A model generated the notes under the pieces. It did not search any database and was not told the DNA's origin. It saw only the letters and a program-made list of their open reading frames with translations. A DNA stretch of 64,000 nucleotides from Pseudomonas sp. CROZ-RG-20F-R04-15. GTDB taxonomy: Bacteria; Pseudomonadota; Gammaproteobacteria; Pseudomonadales; Pseudomonadaceae. A program made the translations under genes and the position numbers. How positions within the stretch are numbered: position 1 is the first letter of the stretch; each line of letters begins with the position of its first letter. Positions 34,489-42,869 of the stretch are shown piece after piece. The DNA lies in contig NZ_JAKNQL010000010.1 of NCBI RefSeq assembly GCF_022662375.1, positions 124,001 through 188,000 of the forward strand, read 5' to 3'.

Positions 34489-35397
34489 ATGAATCTGGAA
34501 AGCAAATGGCTCGAGGACTTCAGTGCTCTGGCCGCCACCCGCAGTTTCTCGCAGGCCGCTGAACGGCGCTTCGTGACTCAGCCGGCCTTCAGTCGGCGGA
34601 TCCGCAGTCTGGAGGCGGCACTGGGGCTGACTCTGGTCAATCGCTCGCGCACGCCGATCGAACTGACGGCGGCGGGGCAACTGTTTCTGGTCACTGCGCG
34701 CACGGTCGTCGAACAGCTCGGTGAAGTGCTGCGCCATCTGCATCATCTGGAAGGCGGGCAGGGCGAGGTGATGCAAGTCGCTGCCGCTCACTCGCTGGCA
34801 CTGGGTTTCTTTCCGCGCTGGATCGCGCAACTGCGTAATGAAGGCTTGAACATCGCCACACGGTTGGTCGCGACCAACGTCGGCGACGCGGTGCATGCGT
34901 TGCGCGAAGGTGGTTGCGATCTGATGCTGGCGTTCTACGACCCGGACGCGGCGATGCAGATGGACCCGGAGATTTTCCCCTCGCTGCATTTGGGCCAGAC
35001 CGAGATGCTCCCGGTGTGCGCGGCGGATGCGGAGGGCAAGCCGCTGTTCGATCTCGAAGGAGAGGCCAGCGTGCCGTTGCTGGCTTATAGCGCCGGGGCG
35101 TTTCTTGGGCGTTCGGTGAATGGCTTGTTGCGTCAGCGTCAGTTGCGCTTCACCACTATTTACGAAACCGCGATGGCTGACAGCCTGAAAAGCATGGCGC
35201 TGGAGGGGCTTGGCATTGCCTGGGTGCCGCAGTTGAGCGTGCGTGCTGAGCTGGCACGTGGCGAGCTGGTGGTCTGCGGCGGCCCGCAATGGCATGTGCC
35301 GCTGGAGATTCGCCTGTACCGCTGCGCACTGGTGCGAAAAGCCAACGTGCGGCTGTTGTGGCGCAAGCTCGAAGGCGGCGCCGCACAAAACTCCTGA
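34489..35397 (+). CDS. LysR-family regulator, HypT-like
   Basis: 302-residue LysR regulator. The winged HTH (NLESKWLEDFSALAATRSFSQAAERRFVTQPAFSRRIRSLE, about 2-42, a motif spanning the first helices) resembles the hypochlorite-responsive HypT/YjiE of enterics, which begins with a similar KWL-DF sequence. The effector domain covers about 90-295. GGGAGG before the ATG at 34489 sets the start. Divergent location suggests control of aspA; the same pair exists in P. aeruginosa (PA5428-PA5429, from memory). A hypochlorite role is not established for this protein. Confidence 0.83.
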   Translation: MNLESKWLEDFSALAATRSFSQAAERRFVTQPAFSRRIRSLEAALGLTLVNRSRTPIELTAAGQLFLVTARTVVEQLGEVLRHLHHLEGGQGEVMQVAAAHSLALGFFPRWIAQLRNEGLNIATRLVATNVGDAVHALREGGCDLMLAFYDPDAAMQMDPEIFPSLHLGQTEMLPVCAADAEGKPLFDLEGEASVPLLAYSAGAFLGRSVNGLLRQRQLRFTTIYETAMADSLKSMALEGLGIAWVPQLSVRAELARGELVVCGGPQWHVPLEIRLYRCALVRKANVRLLWRKLEGGAAQNS

Positions 35398-35413
35398 ACC
35401 CACTCGCAGCCCC

Positions 35414-35503
35414 TGTGGGAGCGAGCCTGCTCGCGAATGCGGTGGGTCAGGCAGCATCAATGTTGACTGACCCTCCCTCTTCGCGAGCAGGCTCGCTCCC
35501 GCA
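35414..35503. repeat. REP pair (REPIN)
   Basis: Arms 35414-35437 and 35480-35503 with the canonical core, 17 bp after the LysR gene stop. Confidence 0.87.
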
Positions 35504-35609
35504 ATGAAATTTGAGGTGTCTCTCCGCTGACCTTCAGGTCAATAAAACCGGGCCTTTCGCTCATTTGACAGATGGTCGTTTCGGGGGCTGTTTATTGCTT
35601 TCTTTGCGG

Positions 35610-35690
35610 TATACTGCGCGGCCTTCGGCCGGCACGTCCGGCCATTTTTCGTACAATCAAGCCACGCAACCTGCGTGGCTTGTTGTTTTA
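35610..35690 (+). promoter_or_regulatory. purE promoter and hairpin-rich leader
   Basis: A -10-like TATACT lies at 35610-35615. Directly after it are two terminator-like elements: GGCCGG, loop CACGT, CCGGCC followed by ATTTTTC (35627-35650), and AGCCACGC, loop AACCT, GCGTGGCT followed by TGTTGTTTTA (35660-35690). The sequence GGCCTTCGGCC just before can pair alternatively with the first stem. purE starts 40 bp later, so transcription attenuation is a possibility; a terminator for the upstream lysR gene is the simpler alternative. Confidence 0.45.
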
Positions 35691-35730
35691 TGACGCGCCT
35701 GCGGGCGCTCCAGAGAGAAGAGGCGCGACG

Positions 35731-36222
35731 ATGAGTGCACTGGTTGGCGTGATCATGGGCTCCAAGTCCGATTGGTCCACCCTTAGCCACACCGCCGATA
35801 TGCTGGAAAAGCTCGGCATCCCGTACGAGGTCAAAGTGGTCTCTGCCCACCGCACCCCGGATCTGCTGTTCCAGTACGCCGAAGAAGCTGAGAGCCGCGG
35901 CATCGAGGTGATTATCGCCGGTGCCGGTGGCGCAGCCCACTTGCCAGGCATGTGTGCGGCCAAGACCCACCTGCCGGTGCTGGGCGTGCCAGTGCAGTCG
36001 GCCATGCTCTCGGGCGTCGACTCGCTGCTGTCGATCGTGCAGATGCCAGCGGGCATTCCGGTCGCCACACTCGCTATCGGCAAGGCTGGCGCGATCAACG
36101 CCGCGCTGCTCTCGGCGAGCATTCTCGGCGCCAAGCACCCACAGTTCCACGCGGTACTGAAAACCTTCCGTGCCGAGCAGACAGACAGCGTCCTGGACAA
36201 TCCAGACCCACGTATTGCCTGA
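35731..36222 (+). CDS. purE: N5-carboxyaminoimidazole ribonucleotide mutase
   Basis: 163-residue class I PurE that converts N5-CAIR to CAIR in purine synthesis, acting after PurK. The family motifs GVIMGSKSDWSTL (about 6-18), VSAHRTPD (about 42-49) and IAGAGGAAHLPGMCAAKT (about 70-87) are intact. The ATG at 35731 follows AGAGAGAAGAGG; the longer upstream frame lacks coding character. purK starts 10 bp after the stop, an operon. Confidence 0.95.
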   Translation: MSALVGVIMGSKSDWSTLSHTADMLEKLGIPYEVKVVSAHRTPDLLFQYAEEAESRGIEVIIAGAGGAAHLPGMCAAKTHLPVLGVPVQSAMLSGVDSLLSIVQMPAGIPVATLAIGKAGAINAALLSASILGAKHPQFHAVLKTFRAEQTDSVLDNPDPRIA

Positions 36223-36232
36223 GGTTGTTGAG

Positions 36233-37315
36233 ATGAAGATCGGTGTAATCGGTGGCGGCCAGTTGGGTCGCATGTTGGCCTTGGCGGGCACTCCGCTGGG
36301 CATGAACTTCGCTTTCCTCGACCCTGCGCCGGACGCCTGTGCGGCCGCGCTGGGCGAACACCTGCGGGCCGATTACGGCGATCAGGATCATCTGCGCCAA
36401 CTGGCCGATGAAGTCGATCTGGTGACCTTCGAGTTCGAAAGCGTCCCGGCCGAAACCGTGGCATTCCTGTCGCAATTCGTCCCGGTCTACCCGAGCGCCG
36501 AAGCCCTGCGCATCGCTCGCGACCGCTGGTTCGAAAAGAGCATGTTCAAGGACCTGGGCATTCCGACCCCAGCCTTCGCCGACATTCAATCGCAAGCCGA
36601 TCTGGATGCCGCCGTGGCTTCGATCGGTCTTCCGGCCGTGCTGAAAACCCGCACTCTGGGTTATGACGGCAAGGGCCAGAAAGTCCTGCGCAAGCCGGAA
36701 GATGTGGTCGACACCTTCGCCGAATTGGGCAGTGTGTCCTGCCTGCTGGAAGGCTTCGTGCCGTTCACCGGTGAAGTCTCGCTGATCGCCGTGCGTGCCC
36801 GCGATGGTGAAACGAAGTTCTATCCGCTGGTGCATAACACCCACGACAGCGGCATCCTCAAGCTGTCGGTGGCCAGCACCGATCACCCGTTGCAGGCGTT
36901 GGCCGAAGACTATTCGAGCCGTGTGCTCAAGCAGTTGAACTACGTCGGCGTCATGGCGTTCGAGTTCTTTGAAATCGACGGTGGCCTGAAAGCCAACGAA
37001 ATCGCCCCGCGCGTGCACAACTCCGGGCACTGGACCACCGAAGGCGCCGAGTGCAGCCAGTTCGAAAACCATCTGCGCGCCGTTGCCGGCCTGCCGCTGG
37101 GTTCGACCGCCAAGGTCGGCGAGAGCGCAATGCTCAACTTCATCGGTGTGGTACCGCCGGTTGAGAAGGTCATCGCCATCGAAGATTGCCACCTGCATCA
37201 CTACGGCAAAGCCTTCAAGGCCGGACGCAAGGTCGGTCACGCCAACCTGCGTTGCGCCGACATGGCCACGCTGCAGGCGCAGATCGTCAAGGTCGAAGCG
37301 CTGATCGCCGAGTAA
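36233..37315 (+). CDS. purK: N5-carboxyaminoimidazole ribonucleotide synthase
   Basis: 360-residue ATP-grasp enzyme that carboxylates AIR to N5-CAIR with ATP and bicarbonate. N-terminal IGVIGGGQLGRMLALAG is the family start; KTRTLGYDGKGQ (about 140-151) and NEIAPRVHNSGHWT (about 257-270) are the ATP-grasp active-site stretches. The ATG at 36233 follows AGGTTGTTGAG. It works with PurE, encoded directly upstream. Confidence 0.95.
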   Translation: MKIGVIGGGQLGRMLALAGTPLGMNFAFLDPAPDACAAALGEHLRADYGDQDHLRQLADEVDLVTFEFESVPAETVAFLSQFVPVYPSAEALRIARDRWFEKSMFKDLGIPTPAFADIQSQADLDAAVASIGLPAVLKTRTLGYDGKGQKVLRKPEDVVDTFAELGSVSCLLEGFVPFTGEVSLIAVRARDGETKFYPLVHNTHDSGILKLSVASTDHPLQALAEDYSSRVLKQLNYVGVMAFEFFEIDGGLKANEIAPRVHNSGHWTTEGAECSQFENHLRAVAGLPLGSTAKVGESAMLNFIGVVPPVEKVIAIEDCHLHHYGKAFKAGRKVGHANLRCADMATLQAQIVKVEALIAE

Positions 37316-37425
37316 CGGCAGTTTCATGTGGCAGCGGCGGAACCATTCAGGGGCCGCCGTTCTCTCATGGCAGGATGCCAAAGTCTGACTAGGCTTCGCA
37401 TATCTACTACTGAGAGGGAATTGCC

Positions 37426-37671
37426 ATGGGAATTATCGGAACCATCTTTATCGGCTTGATCGTCGGCCTGCTGGCGCGGTTCCTGAAACCGGGCGATGAC
37501 AGCATGGGCTGGATCATGACCATCCTGCTCGGTATCGGCGGTTCGCTGGCAGCCACTTACGGCGGCCAGGCCCTGGGTATTTATCAGGCAGGTCAGGGCG
37601 CAGGCTTCATCGGCGCACTGGTCGGCGCGATCGTGTTGCTGGTGATCTACGGCCTGATCAAAAAGAACTGA
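37426..37671 (+). CDS. GlsB/YeaQ/YmgE-type small membrane protein
   Basis: 81-residue inner-membrane protein with three hydrophobic stretches and Gly-rich turns (IGTIFIGLIVGLLARFL, GWIMTILLGIGGSLAATYGG, GFIGALVGAIVLLVIYGLI). This is the transglycosylase-associated/GlsB family, often stress-induced; molecular function is unclear. AGAGGGAATTGCC before the ATG is a good ribosome site. It is monocistronic, followed by a GC-rich inverted repeat (37685-37714) without a T-run that might slow RNA polymerase. Confidence 0.85.
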   Translation: MGIIGTIFIGLIVGLLARFLKPGDDSMGWIMTILLGIGGSLAATYGGQALGIYQAGQGAGFIGALVGAIVLLVIYGLIKKN

Positions 37672-37764
37672 TCCAAAGCGACAAAGCCCTCTCTGCCAAA
37701 GTGGCGGGGAGGGCTAGAATGCTCGGCGATTCACTGTTCCTTCCTTTCTATACCGAGCACCTTC

Positions 37765-38301
37765 ATGCGCCGTCTTCTGTTGACTCTCCTTTTTCTGGGC
37801 AGCGGTTTGGCCCACGCCGGCGAACTGCCGGAAACCGACTGGCTCGAACTGATGCCCAAGTCGGACCAAAAGGCCCTCGAGGCCATGCCTGAAATCGACC
37901 ACAACTCCCCGGAAGCCACCGGCACCTTCACCGAGAAGGGCGGGATGAAGCAGGCCAAAGGTCTGCCGGCGGTGATGTATTCGACCAAGACCGTGGCGTC
38001 GATGAACGACAAACACATCCGCATCGGTGGTTATCCGGTGCCGCTGGAGTCCGATGCCAAGGGCCGCAGCACGCTGTTCTTCCTTGTGCCGTACCCGGGC
38101 GCCTGCATCCACGTGCCGCCACCGCCGCCAAATCAACTGGTGCTGGTGCGTTATCCGAAAGGTTTGAAACTGGACGATATCTACACGCCGCTGTGGGTGA
38201 CCGGCACGCTGAAGGTCGAGAAGGTCAGCAATGATCTGGCCGATGCGGCGTATGCGCTGGAAGCGGACAAAGTGCGGGTGGTGCAGGAATCTGATCTGTA
38301 A
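37765..38301 (+). CDS. Exported DUF3299 protein
   Basis: 178-residue secreted protein with a signal peptide (MRRLLLTLLFLGSGLAHA). The mature part contains IRIGGYPVPLESDAKGRSTLFFLVPYPGACIHVPPPPPNQ in which GGYPVPL and the ACIHVPPPPPNQ region are the DUF3299 (COG3495) hallmarks. A periplasmic role, sometimes found next to metal or lipoprotein export systems, is possible; function unknown. It stands alone here. Confidence 0.8.
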   Translation: MRRLLLTLLFLGSGLAHAGELPETDWLELMPKSDQKALEAMPEIDHNSPEATGTFTEKGGMKQAKGLPAVMYSTKTVASMNDKHIRIGGYPVPLESDAKGRSTLFFLVPYPGACIHVPPPPPNQLVLVRYPKGLKLDDIYTPLWVTGTLKVEKVSNDLADAAYALEADKVRVVQESDL

Positions 38302-38318
38302 GACCTATACAAAACAAT

Positions 38319-38407
38319 TGTGGGAGCGAGCTTGCTCGCGAATGCTGTCTCTCAGTCACATTGATGTTGACTGATACGACGCTTTCGCGAGCAAGCTCGC
38401 TCCCACA
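38319..38407. repeat. REP pair (REPIN)
   Basis: Arms 38319-38342 and 38384-38407 with the variant core GAGCTTGCTCGCG. It sits between the convergent DUF3299 and mutarotase genes. Confidence 0.86.
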
Positions 38408-38424
38408 GTTTTATCGGCTGTTGC

Positions 38425-39324
38425 TTAGAGCGGTTTGCTGGCGACGCTGACGCCCATGGTATGGCTCGCACCCGGCGCCAGCGTGACGATGTCATCCATC
38501 ACATTCGCCGTCTCGATGCACAGCATGCGCTGCCAGCCATCGTTGTCCATGTCGGCCAGTGCTGCCGCGCGATCGATCCACGGGTTCCAGATCACCGCCG
38601 TGCGCGAACCGGTAGCCGTCAGCACAATGCGTCGTTCCCACGTTGGATCGACAATGCTCAGCTGTGGCGGAGCATCGAGGTAGATGCGGTCGGTCTCTCC
38701 GGCAAAATGCAGAGCACCTTGCTGACTGGTGGTTTTCCAGTCATCCAGCGTCTCGATGTAATTCAAACCATCCACGCCATCGACATGCACATTGCGCACG
38801 TCACTGACCGCGAAGTAAGTGTGCAGCGCCTGGCTCAGGCTGACGCTGTCACTGCCACGGTTATGGCTGGTCAGGCTGAAACTCAGTTGCTCGGATAAAT
38901 GCAGGGTCAGGGTCAGATCGACCTGATGCGGCCAGCCCGGCAGGCCACCTTCGGGGTAGGGCAGCTTGAATTCGACCTTGACGCCGTCAGCCTCTGATTC
39001 GATGCCGCCCAGTTCCCAATCCATCGCCCGCACCAGACCGTGCGCGGGTGCCGGTTGCTCACCGGTAAACATGGCCTGCACGCTCTGCGGGTTACGCTCG
39101 AACTTGCCGAACCACGGCCAGCACACCGGTACACCGGCGCGGATGCTTTTGCCGGTCTTGAACTCGGCCTTGTCGTTGAGCCAGATGATCGGCGGCTGGC
39201 CATCGATCTGATAACTGAGGATGTGCGCGCCTTGCTGGGCCACCAGCACTTCGGCCTGACCGTGGCGGATACGCCAGCAGTTCAGTTCATCCAGTTTCAC
39301 GGCTTCAACGTTGGGCGTGTTCAT
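38425..39324 (-). CDS. D-hexose-6-phosphate mutarotase (YeaD-like)
   Basis: 299-residue aldose-1-epimerase superfamily protein (YeaD/glucose-6-phosphate 1-epimerase type). Visible stretches: AQQGAHILSYQIDGQPPIIWLND, SIRAGVPVCWPWFG (active-site region near 75), and ALHTYFAVSDVRNVHVDGVDG (catalytic His/Glu region). It interconverts alpha and beta anomers of hexose 6-phosphates in the cytoplasm. The start at 39324 has GAGCTG upstream. Gene is single and followed by a REPIN. Confidence 0.85.
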   Translation of the reverse strand: MNTPNVEAVKLDELNCWRIRHGQAEVLVAQQGAHILSYQIDGQPPIIWLNDKAEFKTGKSIRAGVPVCWPWFGKFERNPQSVQAMFTGEQPAPAHGLVRAMDWELGGIESEADGVKVEFKLPYPEGGLPGWPHQVDLTLTLHLSEQLSFSLTSHNRGSDSVSLSQALHTYFAVSDVRNVHVDGVDGLNYIETLDDWKTTSQQGALHFAGETDRIYLDAPPQLSIVDPTWERRIVLTATGSRTAVIWNPWIDRAAALADMDNDGWQRMLCIETANVMDDIVTLAPGASHTMGVSVASKPL

Positions 39325-39381
39325 GGGACAGCTCTCGATCAGTAACAAGGACAACTATCGACCGTAAAACGGCGACGATGT

Positions 39382-39786
39382 TTAACGCGCGCGTGGTGGA
39401 ACCGAGCGAGTGCGGCCGCTGCCGTCGATGGCGACGAAGACGAAGACCGCTTCGGTGACTTTACGCCACTCGCTGGACAGCGGGTCATCGCTCCACACTT
39501 CGACCATCATCTGGATCGAGCTGCGGCCGATTTCCAGGGTCTGGGTATAAAAGGACAATTGCGCGCCGACAGCCACAGGCACGAGGAACGCCATGCGGTC
39601 GATGGCGACGGTGGCGACGCGTCCGCCAGCGACACGGCTGGCCATTGCGGTGCCGGCCAAATCCATCTGTGCCACCAGCCAGCCGCCGAAAATATCGCCA
39701 AAGCCGTTGGTTTCGCGTGGGAGTGCGGTGATTTGCAGGGCCAGGTCGCCTTGCGGGATCGGATCTTCTTGTTCGAGCTCTATCAT
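39382..39786 (-). CDS. Acyl-CoA thioesterase (YciA-like hotdog protein)
   Basis: 134-residue hotdog-fold thioesterase. The signature ETNGFGDIFGGWLVAQMDLAGTAMASR (about 22-48) contains the conserved Asn and Asp positions of the YciA/ACOT group; VEVWSDD is the second strand region. It hydrolyses acyl-CoA thioesters in the cytoplasm. The start at 39786 follows GAGG; an upstream ATG at 39870 gives an unrelated leader. The gap to the divergent MHS transporter is 376 bp. Confidence 0.83.
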   Translation of the reverse strand: MIELEQEDPIPQGDLALQITALPRETNGFGDIFGGWLVAQMDLAGTAMASRVAGGRVATVAIDRMAFLVPVAVGAQLSFYTQTLEIGRSSIQMMVEVWSDDPLSSEWRKVTEAVFVFVAIDGSGRTRSVPPRAR

Positions 39787-40162
39787 GCCGGGGGTGCCTC
39801 TGACCCGTGACTCTTCGTTGGTATTGCTGGTGGTAGCCGTCTTCGGGAAAAACGATTCAGCACCGAACATACTACGTTCGTCACGTTTTCCATCAGGCGC
39901 CTAAGGAGAAACTCTGCGAAACCGGCTAATCCCGAGCAAAGGCCGGGCCAACGACGTTTTCGCACAGCAACCCCCTACAAACCGGAGCAGGTTGCGAGTA
40001 TATCGGTCGGTAGACTCCGCGACGACCATCCGGTTCTCATTTCGACCGTCAAATACGCACCTCTATGTGCTTTTTCGAACAATTTGCTATGGTGCCGAAC
40101 CTGCCCAAGCCACCGCCAGCGTTGTTGTGGCGGCAGATCCGACTATAAGAGAAGCCCTTGCC
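39787..40162. other. Divergent intergenic region between thioesterase and transporter genes
   Basis: 376 bp with no gene supported. It contains an extended -10 promoter (TGCTATGGT, 40085-40093) pointing at the transporter, which leaves a leader of about 65 nt. A short shadow frame continues the transporter ORF upstream but lacks a ribosome site. Confidence 0.5.
40085..40093 (+). promoter_or_regulatory. Extended -10 promoter candidate for the MHS transporter
   Basis: TG, one base, TATGGT; the -35 hexamer is poor, which an extended -10 tolerates. Confidence 0.35.
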
Positions 40163-41461
40163 ATGACCACAGCGCCTTCGAGCCTCGCGCAGCCCGAGCA
40201 ACCCGCACGACCGTTGACCCGCAACGATTACAAGACTCTGTCGCTGTCCGCCCTTGGCGGCGCGCTGGAATTCTACGACTTCATCATCTTCGTGTTCTTC
40301 GCCACCGTGGTCGGCAAGCTGTTCTTCCCGGCCGACATGCCCGAGTGGCTGCGCCTGATGCAGACCTTCGGCATCTTCGCCGCCGGTTACCTCGCGCGGC
40401 CACTGGGCGGCATCGTCATGGCGCACTTCGGCGACCTGTTGGGGCGCAAGAAGATGTTCACCCTGAGCATTTTCATGATGGCCGTGCCGACCCTGATCAT
40501 GGGTCTGCTGCCAACGTATGCACAGATCGGCATGTGGGCGCCGATCCTGCTTCTATTGATGCGGGTGATTCAGGGCGCGGCGATTGGCGGTGAAGTGCCG
40601 GGCGCGTGGGTCTTCGTTTCCGAACACGTACCGCAAAAGCACATGGGTTACGCCTGCGGCACCCTCACCAGCGGCCTGACCGCCGGTATTCTGCTCGGCT
40701 CGCTGGTCGCCACCGCGATCAACAGCATTTATACGCCGGCCGAGGTTTCCGATTACGCCTGGCGGATCCCTTTCCTGCTCGGCGGTGTGTTCGGCCTGTT
40801 CTCGGTCTACTTGCGTCGTTGGCTGCACGAGACGCCGGTATTCGCCGAGCTGCAACTGCGTAAAGCCTTGGCTGAAGAAGTGCCGCTGCGCGCAGTGCTG
40901 CGTGACCATCGCGGGGCGATTGCGATCTCGATGCTGCTGACCTGGTTGCTGTCGGCCGGGATCGTTGTGGTGATCCTGATGACCCCGACCGTGCTGCAAA
41001 CGGTCTATCACTTCTCGCCGACCGAGTCGTTGCAATCGAACAGTCTGGCAATCGTGTTCCTGAGCATCGGCTGCATCATCTCCGGCGCACTGGCGGATCG
41101 CTTTGGTGCCGGCCGCGTGTTCGTGTTCGGTTGCCTGGGGTTGCTGATCAGCTCGTGGACCTTCTATCACAGCCTCGCCGATCATCCGAACTGGTTGTTC
41201 CCGCTGTATGCGCTGACCGGTTTTCTGGTTGGCACCATTGGTGCGGTGCCGTACGTGATGGTCAAGGCGTTCCCGCCGGTGGTGCGTTTTAGTGGATTGT
41301 CGTTCTCGTACAACGTGGCTTACGCGATCTTTGGTGGCCTGACGCCGATGGTGGTGAGTTTGCTGCTGAAGGAGAGTGCGATGGGGCCGGCCTACTATGT
41401 GGCGGTACTTTGTACGATGGGGATTCTGGTCGGGGCGTGGCTGTGGAAGAAGGGGCGCTGA
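40163..41461 (+). CDS. MFS transporter of the metabolite:H+ symporter type
   Basis: 432-residue inner-membrane transporter with about twelve hydrophobic segments. The MHS signature between helices 2 and 3 (AHFGDLLGRKKMFTLSIFMM) and an early GGALEFYDFIIFVFF are visible, as in citrate, alpha-ketoglutarate and proline/betaine permeases. The RxxxE-type charged loop RVIQGAAIGGEVPGAW follows. The ATG at 40163 is chosen; frame upstream is open but non-coding in character. Substrate cannot be told; an organic acid is most likely. Confidence 0.85.
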   Translation: MTTAPSSLAQPEQPARPLTRNDYKTLSLSALGGALEFYDFIIFVFFATVVGKLFFPADMPEWLRLMQTFGIFAAGYLARPLGGIVMAHFGDLLGRKKMFTLSIFMMAVPTLIMGLLPTYAQIGMWAPILLLLMRVIQGAAIGGEVPGAWVFVSEHVPQKHMGYACGTLTSGLTAGILLGSLVATAINSIYTPAEVSDYAWRIPFLLGGVFGLFSVYLRRWLHETPVFAELQLRKALAEEVPLRAVLRDHRGAIAISMLLTWLLSAGIVVVILMTPTVLQTVYHFSPTESLQSNSLAIVFLSIGCIISGALADRFGAGRVFVFGCLGLLISSWTFYHSLADHPNWLFPLYALTGFLVGTIGAVPYVMVKAFPPVVRFSGLSFSYNVAYAIFGGLTPMVVSLLLKESAMGPAYYVAVLCTMGILVGAWLWKKGR

Positions 41462-41491
41462 TCCGAAATCTCCCTCAATAGTCCCGGCGCC

Positions 41492-41557
41492 TGCGCGAGC
41501 AGGCTCGCTCCCACATTAGGAATGCATTTCAACTGTGGGAGCGAGCCTGCTCGCGAA
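41492..41557. repeat. REP pair (REPIN), closely spaced
   Basis: Arms 41492-41515 and 41534-41557, only 18 bp apart. Located between the transporter stop and the pstS promoter. Confidence 0.87.
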
Positions 41558-41598
41558 TGGGGGCACCACGAATCATTCAGTAAAACCTCGATGCTGGC

Positions 41599-41627
41599 CT
41601 TTCATCCAATTGTCATATTTCAGCCAT
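41599..41627 (+). promoter_or_regulatory. Tandem Pho box upstream of pstS
   Basis: Three 7-bp PhoB half-sites at 11-bp intervals: CTTTCAT (41599), TTGTCAT (41610) and CAGCCAT (41621), with 4-bp AT-rich spacers. Consensus half-site is CTGTCAT. Three in a row make two overlapping Pho boxes and predict strong PhoB activation of pstS. Confidence 0.85.
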
Positions 41628-41694
41628 AGAGTGTTCACACGGCCTGCTGATACTTGGCCCCGACTTAACACACCCTATCTGCTAGGAGTAAGGC

Positions 41695-42696
41695 ATGAAA
41701 CTGAAGCGTTTGATGGCGGCAATGACTTTTGTCGCTGCTGGCGTTGCGACTGCCAACGCGGTTGCCGCTGTTGACCCGTCGATCCCGAGCTACACCAAGA
41801 CCACTGGTGTGTCGGGCAACCTGTCCAGCGTCGGCTCCGATACCCTGGCCAACCTCATGACCCTCTGGGCTGAGAACTACAAAAAAGAATACCCGAACGT
41901 AAACATCCAGATTCAGGCCGCTGGCTCCGCCACTGCGCCACCTGCGCTGACTGAAGGCACCTCCAACCTGGGCCCGATGAGCCGCAAGATGAAGGACACC
42001 GAACTGGCGGCCTTCGAGCAGAAGTACGGCTACAAGCCAACCGCTATCCCGGTTGCCGTGGACGCCCTGGCTGTGTTCGTGCACAAGGACAACCCGATCC
42101 AGCACCTGACCATGGAGCAGGTTGATGCGATCTTCTCGTCGACCCGTCTGTGCGGCGCCAAAGCCGACGTAAAAACCTGGGGCGACCTGGGCGTGACCGG
42201 CGACCTGGCCAACAAGCCAGTGCAACTGTTCGGCCGTAACTCGGTATCCGGCACCTACGGCTACTTCAAAGAAGAAGCCCTGTGCAAAGGCGACTACAAG
42301 CCAAACGTCAACGAACAACCAGGTTCGGCGTCGGTTGTGCAGTCGATCAGCTCCTCGTTGAACGGCATCGGTTACTCGGGTATCGGTTACAAGACCGCTA
42401 GCGTGAAGACTGTTGCACTGTCGAAGAAGGGCAGCACCGAGTTCATCGAAGACAGCGAAGAAAACGCCCTGAACGGCAAATACCCGCTGTCGCGTTTCCT
42501 CTACGTTTACGTCAACAAAGCCCCGAACAAGCCTCTGGCGCCGCTGGAAGCTGAGTTCGTGAAACTGGTGCTGTCGAAGCAGGGCCAGGAAGTGGTAGTG
42601 AAAGACGGCTACATCCCGTTGCCAGCCAAAGTTGCTGCAAAAGCACTGGCTGACCTGGGTCTGCAGGAAGGCGGCGCTGAAGTCGCAAAGAAGTAA
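41695..42696 (+). CDS. pstS: Phosphate-binding protein of the Pst ABC transporter
   Basis: 333-residue periplasmic phosphate-binding protein with a signal peptide (KRLMAAMTFVAAGVATANA). Family stretches SSVGSDTLANLMTLWAE, GPMSRKMKDTE and GRNSVSGTYGYFKE line the phosphate site. It delivers Pi to PstCA. A tandem Pho box precedes it and a terminator follows, so it is largely its own transcript even though pstCAB-phoU lie directly downstream with their own Pho box. The gene has a strongly biased codon usage as expected for an abundant induced protein. Confidence 0.94.
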   Translation: MKLKRLMAAMTFVAAGVATANAVAAVDPSIPSYTKTTGVSGNLSSVGSDTLANLMTLWAENYKKEYPNVNIQIQAAGSATAPPALTEGTSNLGPMSRKMKDTELAAFEQKYGYKPTAIPVAVDALAVFVHKDNPIQHLTMEQVDAIFSSTRLCGAKADVKTWGDLGVTGDLANKPVQLFGRNSVSGTYGYFKEEALCKGDYKPNVNEQPGSASVVQSISSSLNGIGYSGIGYKTASVKTVALSKKGSTEFIEDSEENALNGKYPLSRFLYVYVNKAPNKPLAPLEAEFVKLVLSKQGQEVVVKDGYIPLPAKVAAKALADLGLQEGGAEVAKK

Positions 42697-42733
42697 CAAA
42701 TTGAGTCCGGGGTGAACCCCGCCGGACTCAGGT

Positions 42734-42767
42734 AAAAGGCCGGAACTGCTTGCAGACCGGCCTTTTC
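42734..42767 (+). terminator. Terminator between pstS and pstC
   Basis: AAAAGGCCGG and CCGGCCTTTT form a 10-bp stem around an inner CTGC/GCAG stem, followed by CC. It should uncouple pstS from pstCAB-phoU expression. Confidence 0.8.
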
Positions 42768-42829
42768 CACACCTCAAATTTTTGATCCCCTGCCAGTCCC
42801 GCTGGCGGTGGATTTGCTGCGTCACTGCA

Positions 42830-42847
42830 CTGTCATCTTTCTGTCAT
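42830..42847 (+). promoter_or_regulatory. Perfect Pho box upstream of pstC
   Basis: CTGTCATCTTTCTGTCAT: two perfect consensus half-sites with a 4-bp spacer, 22 bp before the pstC start. It shows a separate PhoB-dependent promoter, or PhoB input, for pstCAB-phoU. Confidence 0.9.
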
Positions 42848-42869
42848 ACAGGATCGCTAGGGTGAGCGC

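Noticed and set aside
37685..37714. Rho-independent terminator after the GlsB-type gene
   Set aside because: A good GC-rich inverted repeat is present but no T-run follows, so it is mentioned only with the gene.
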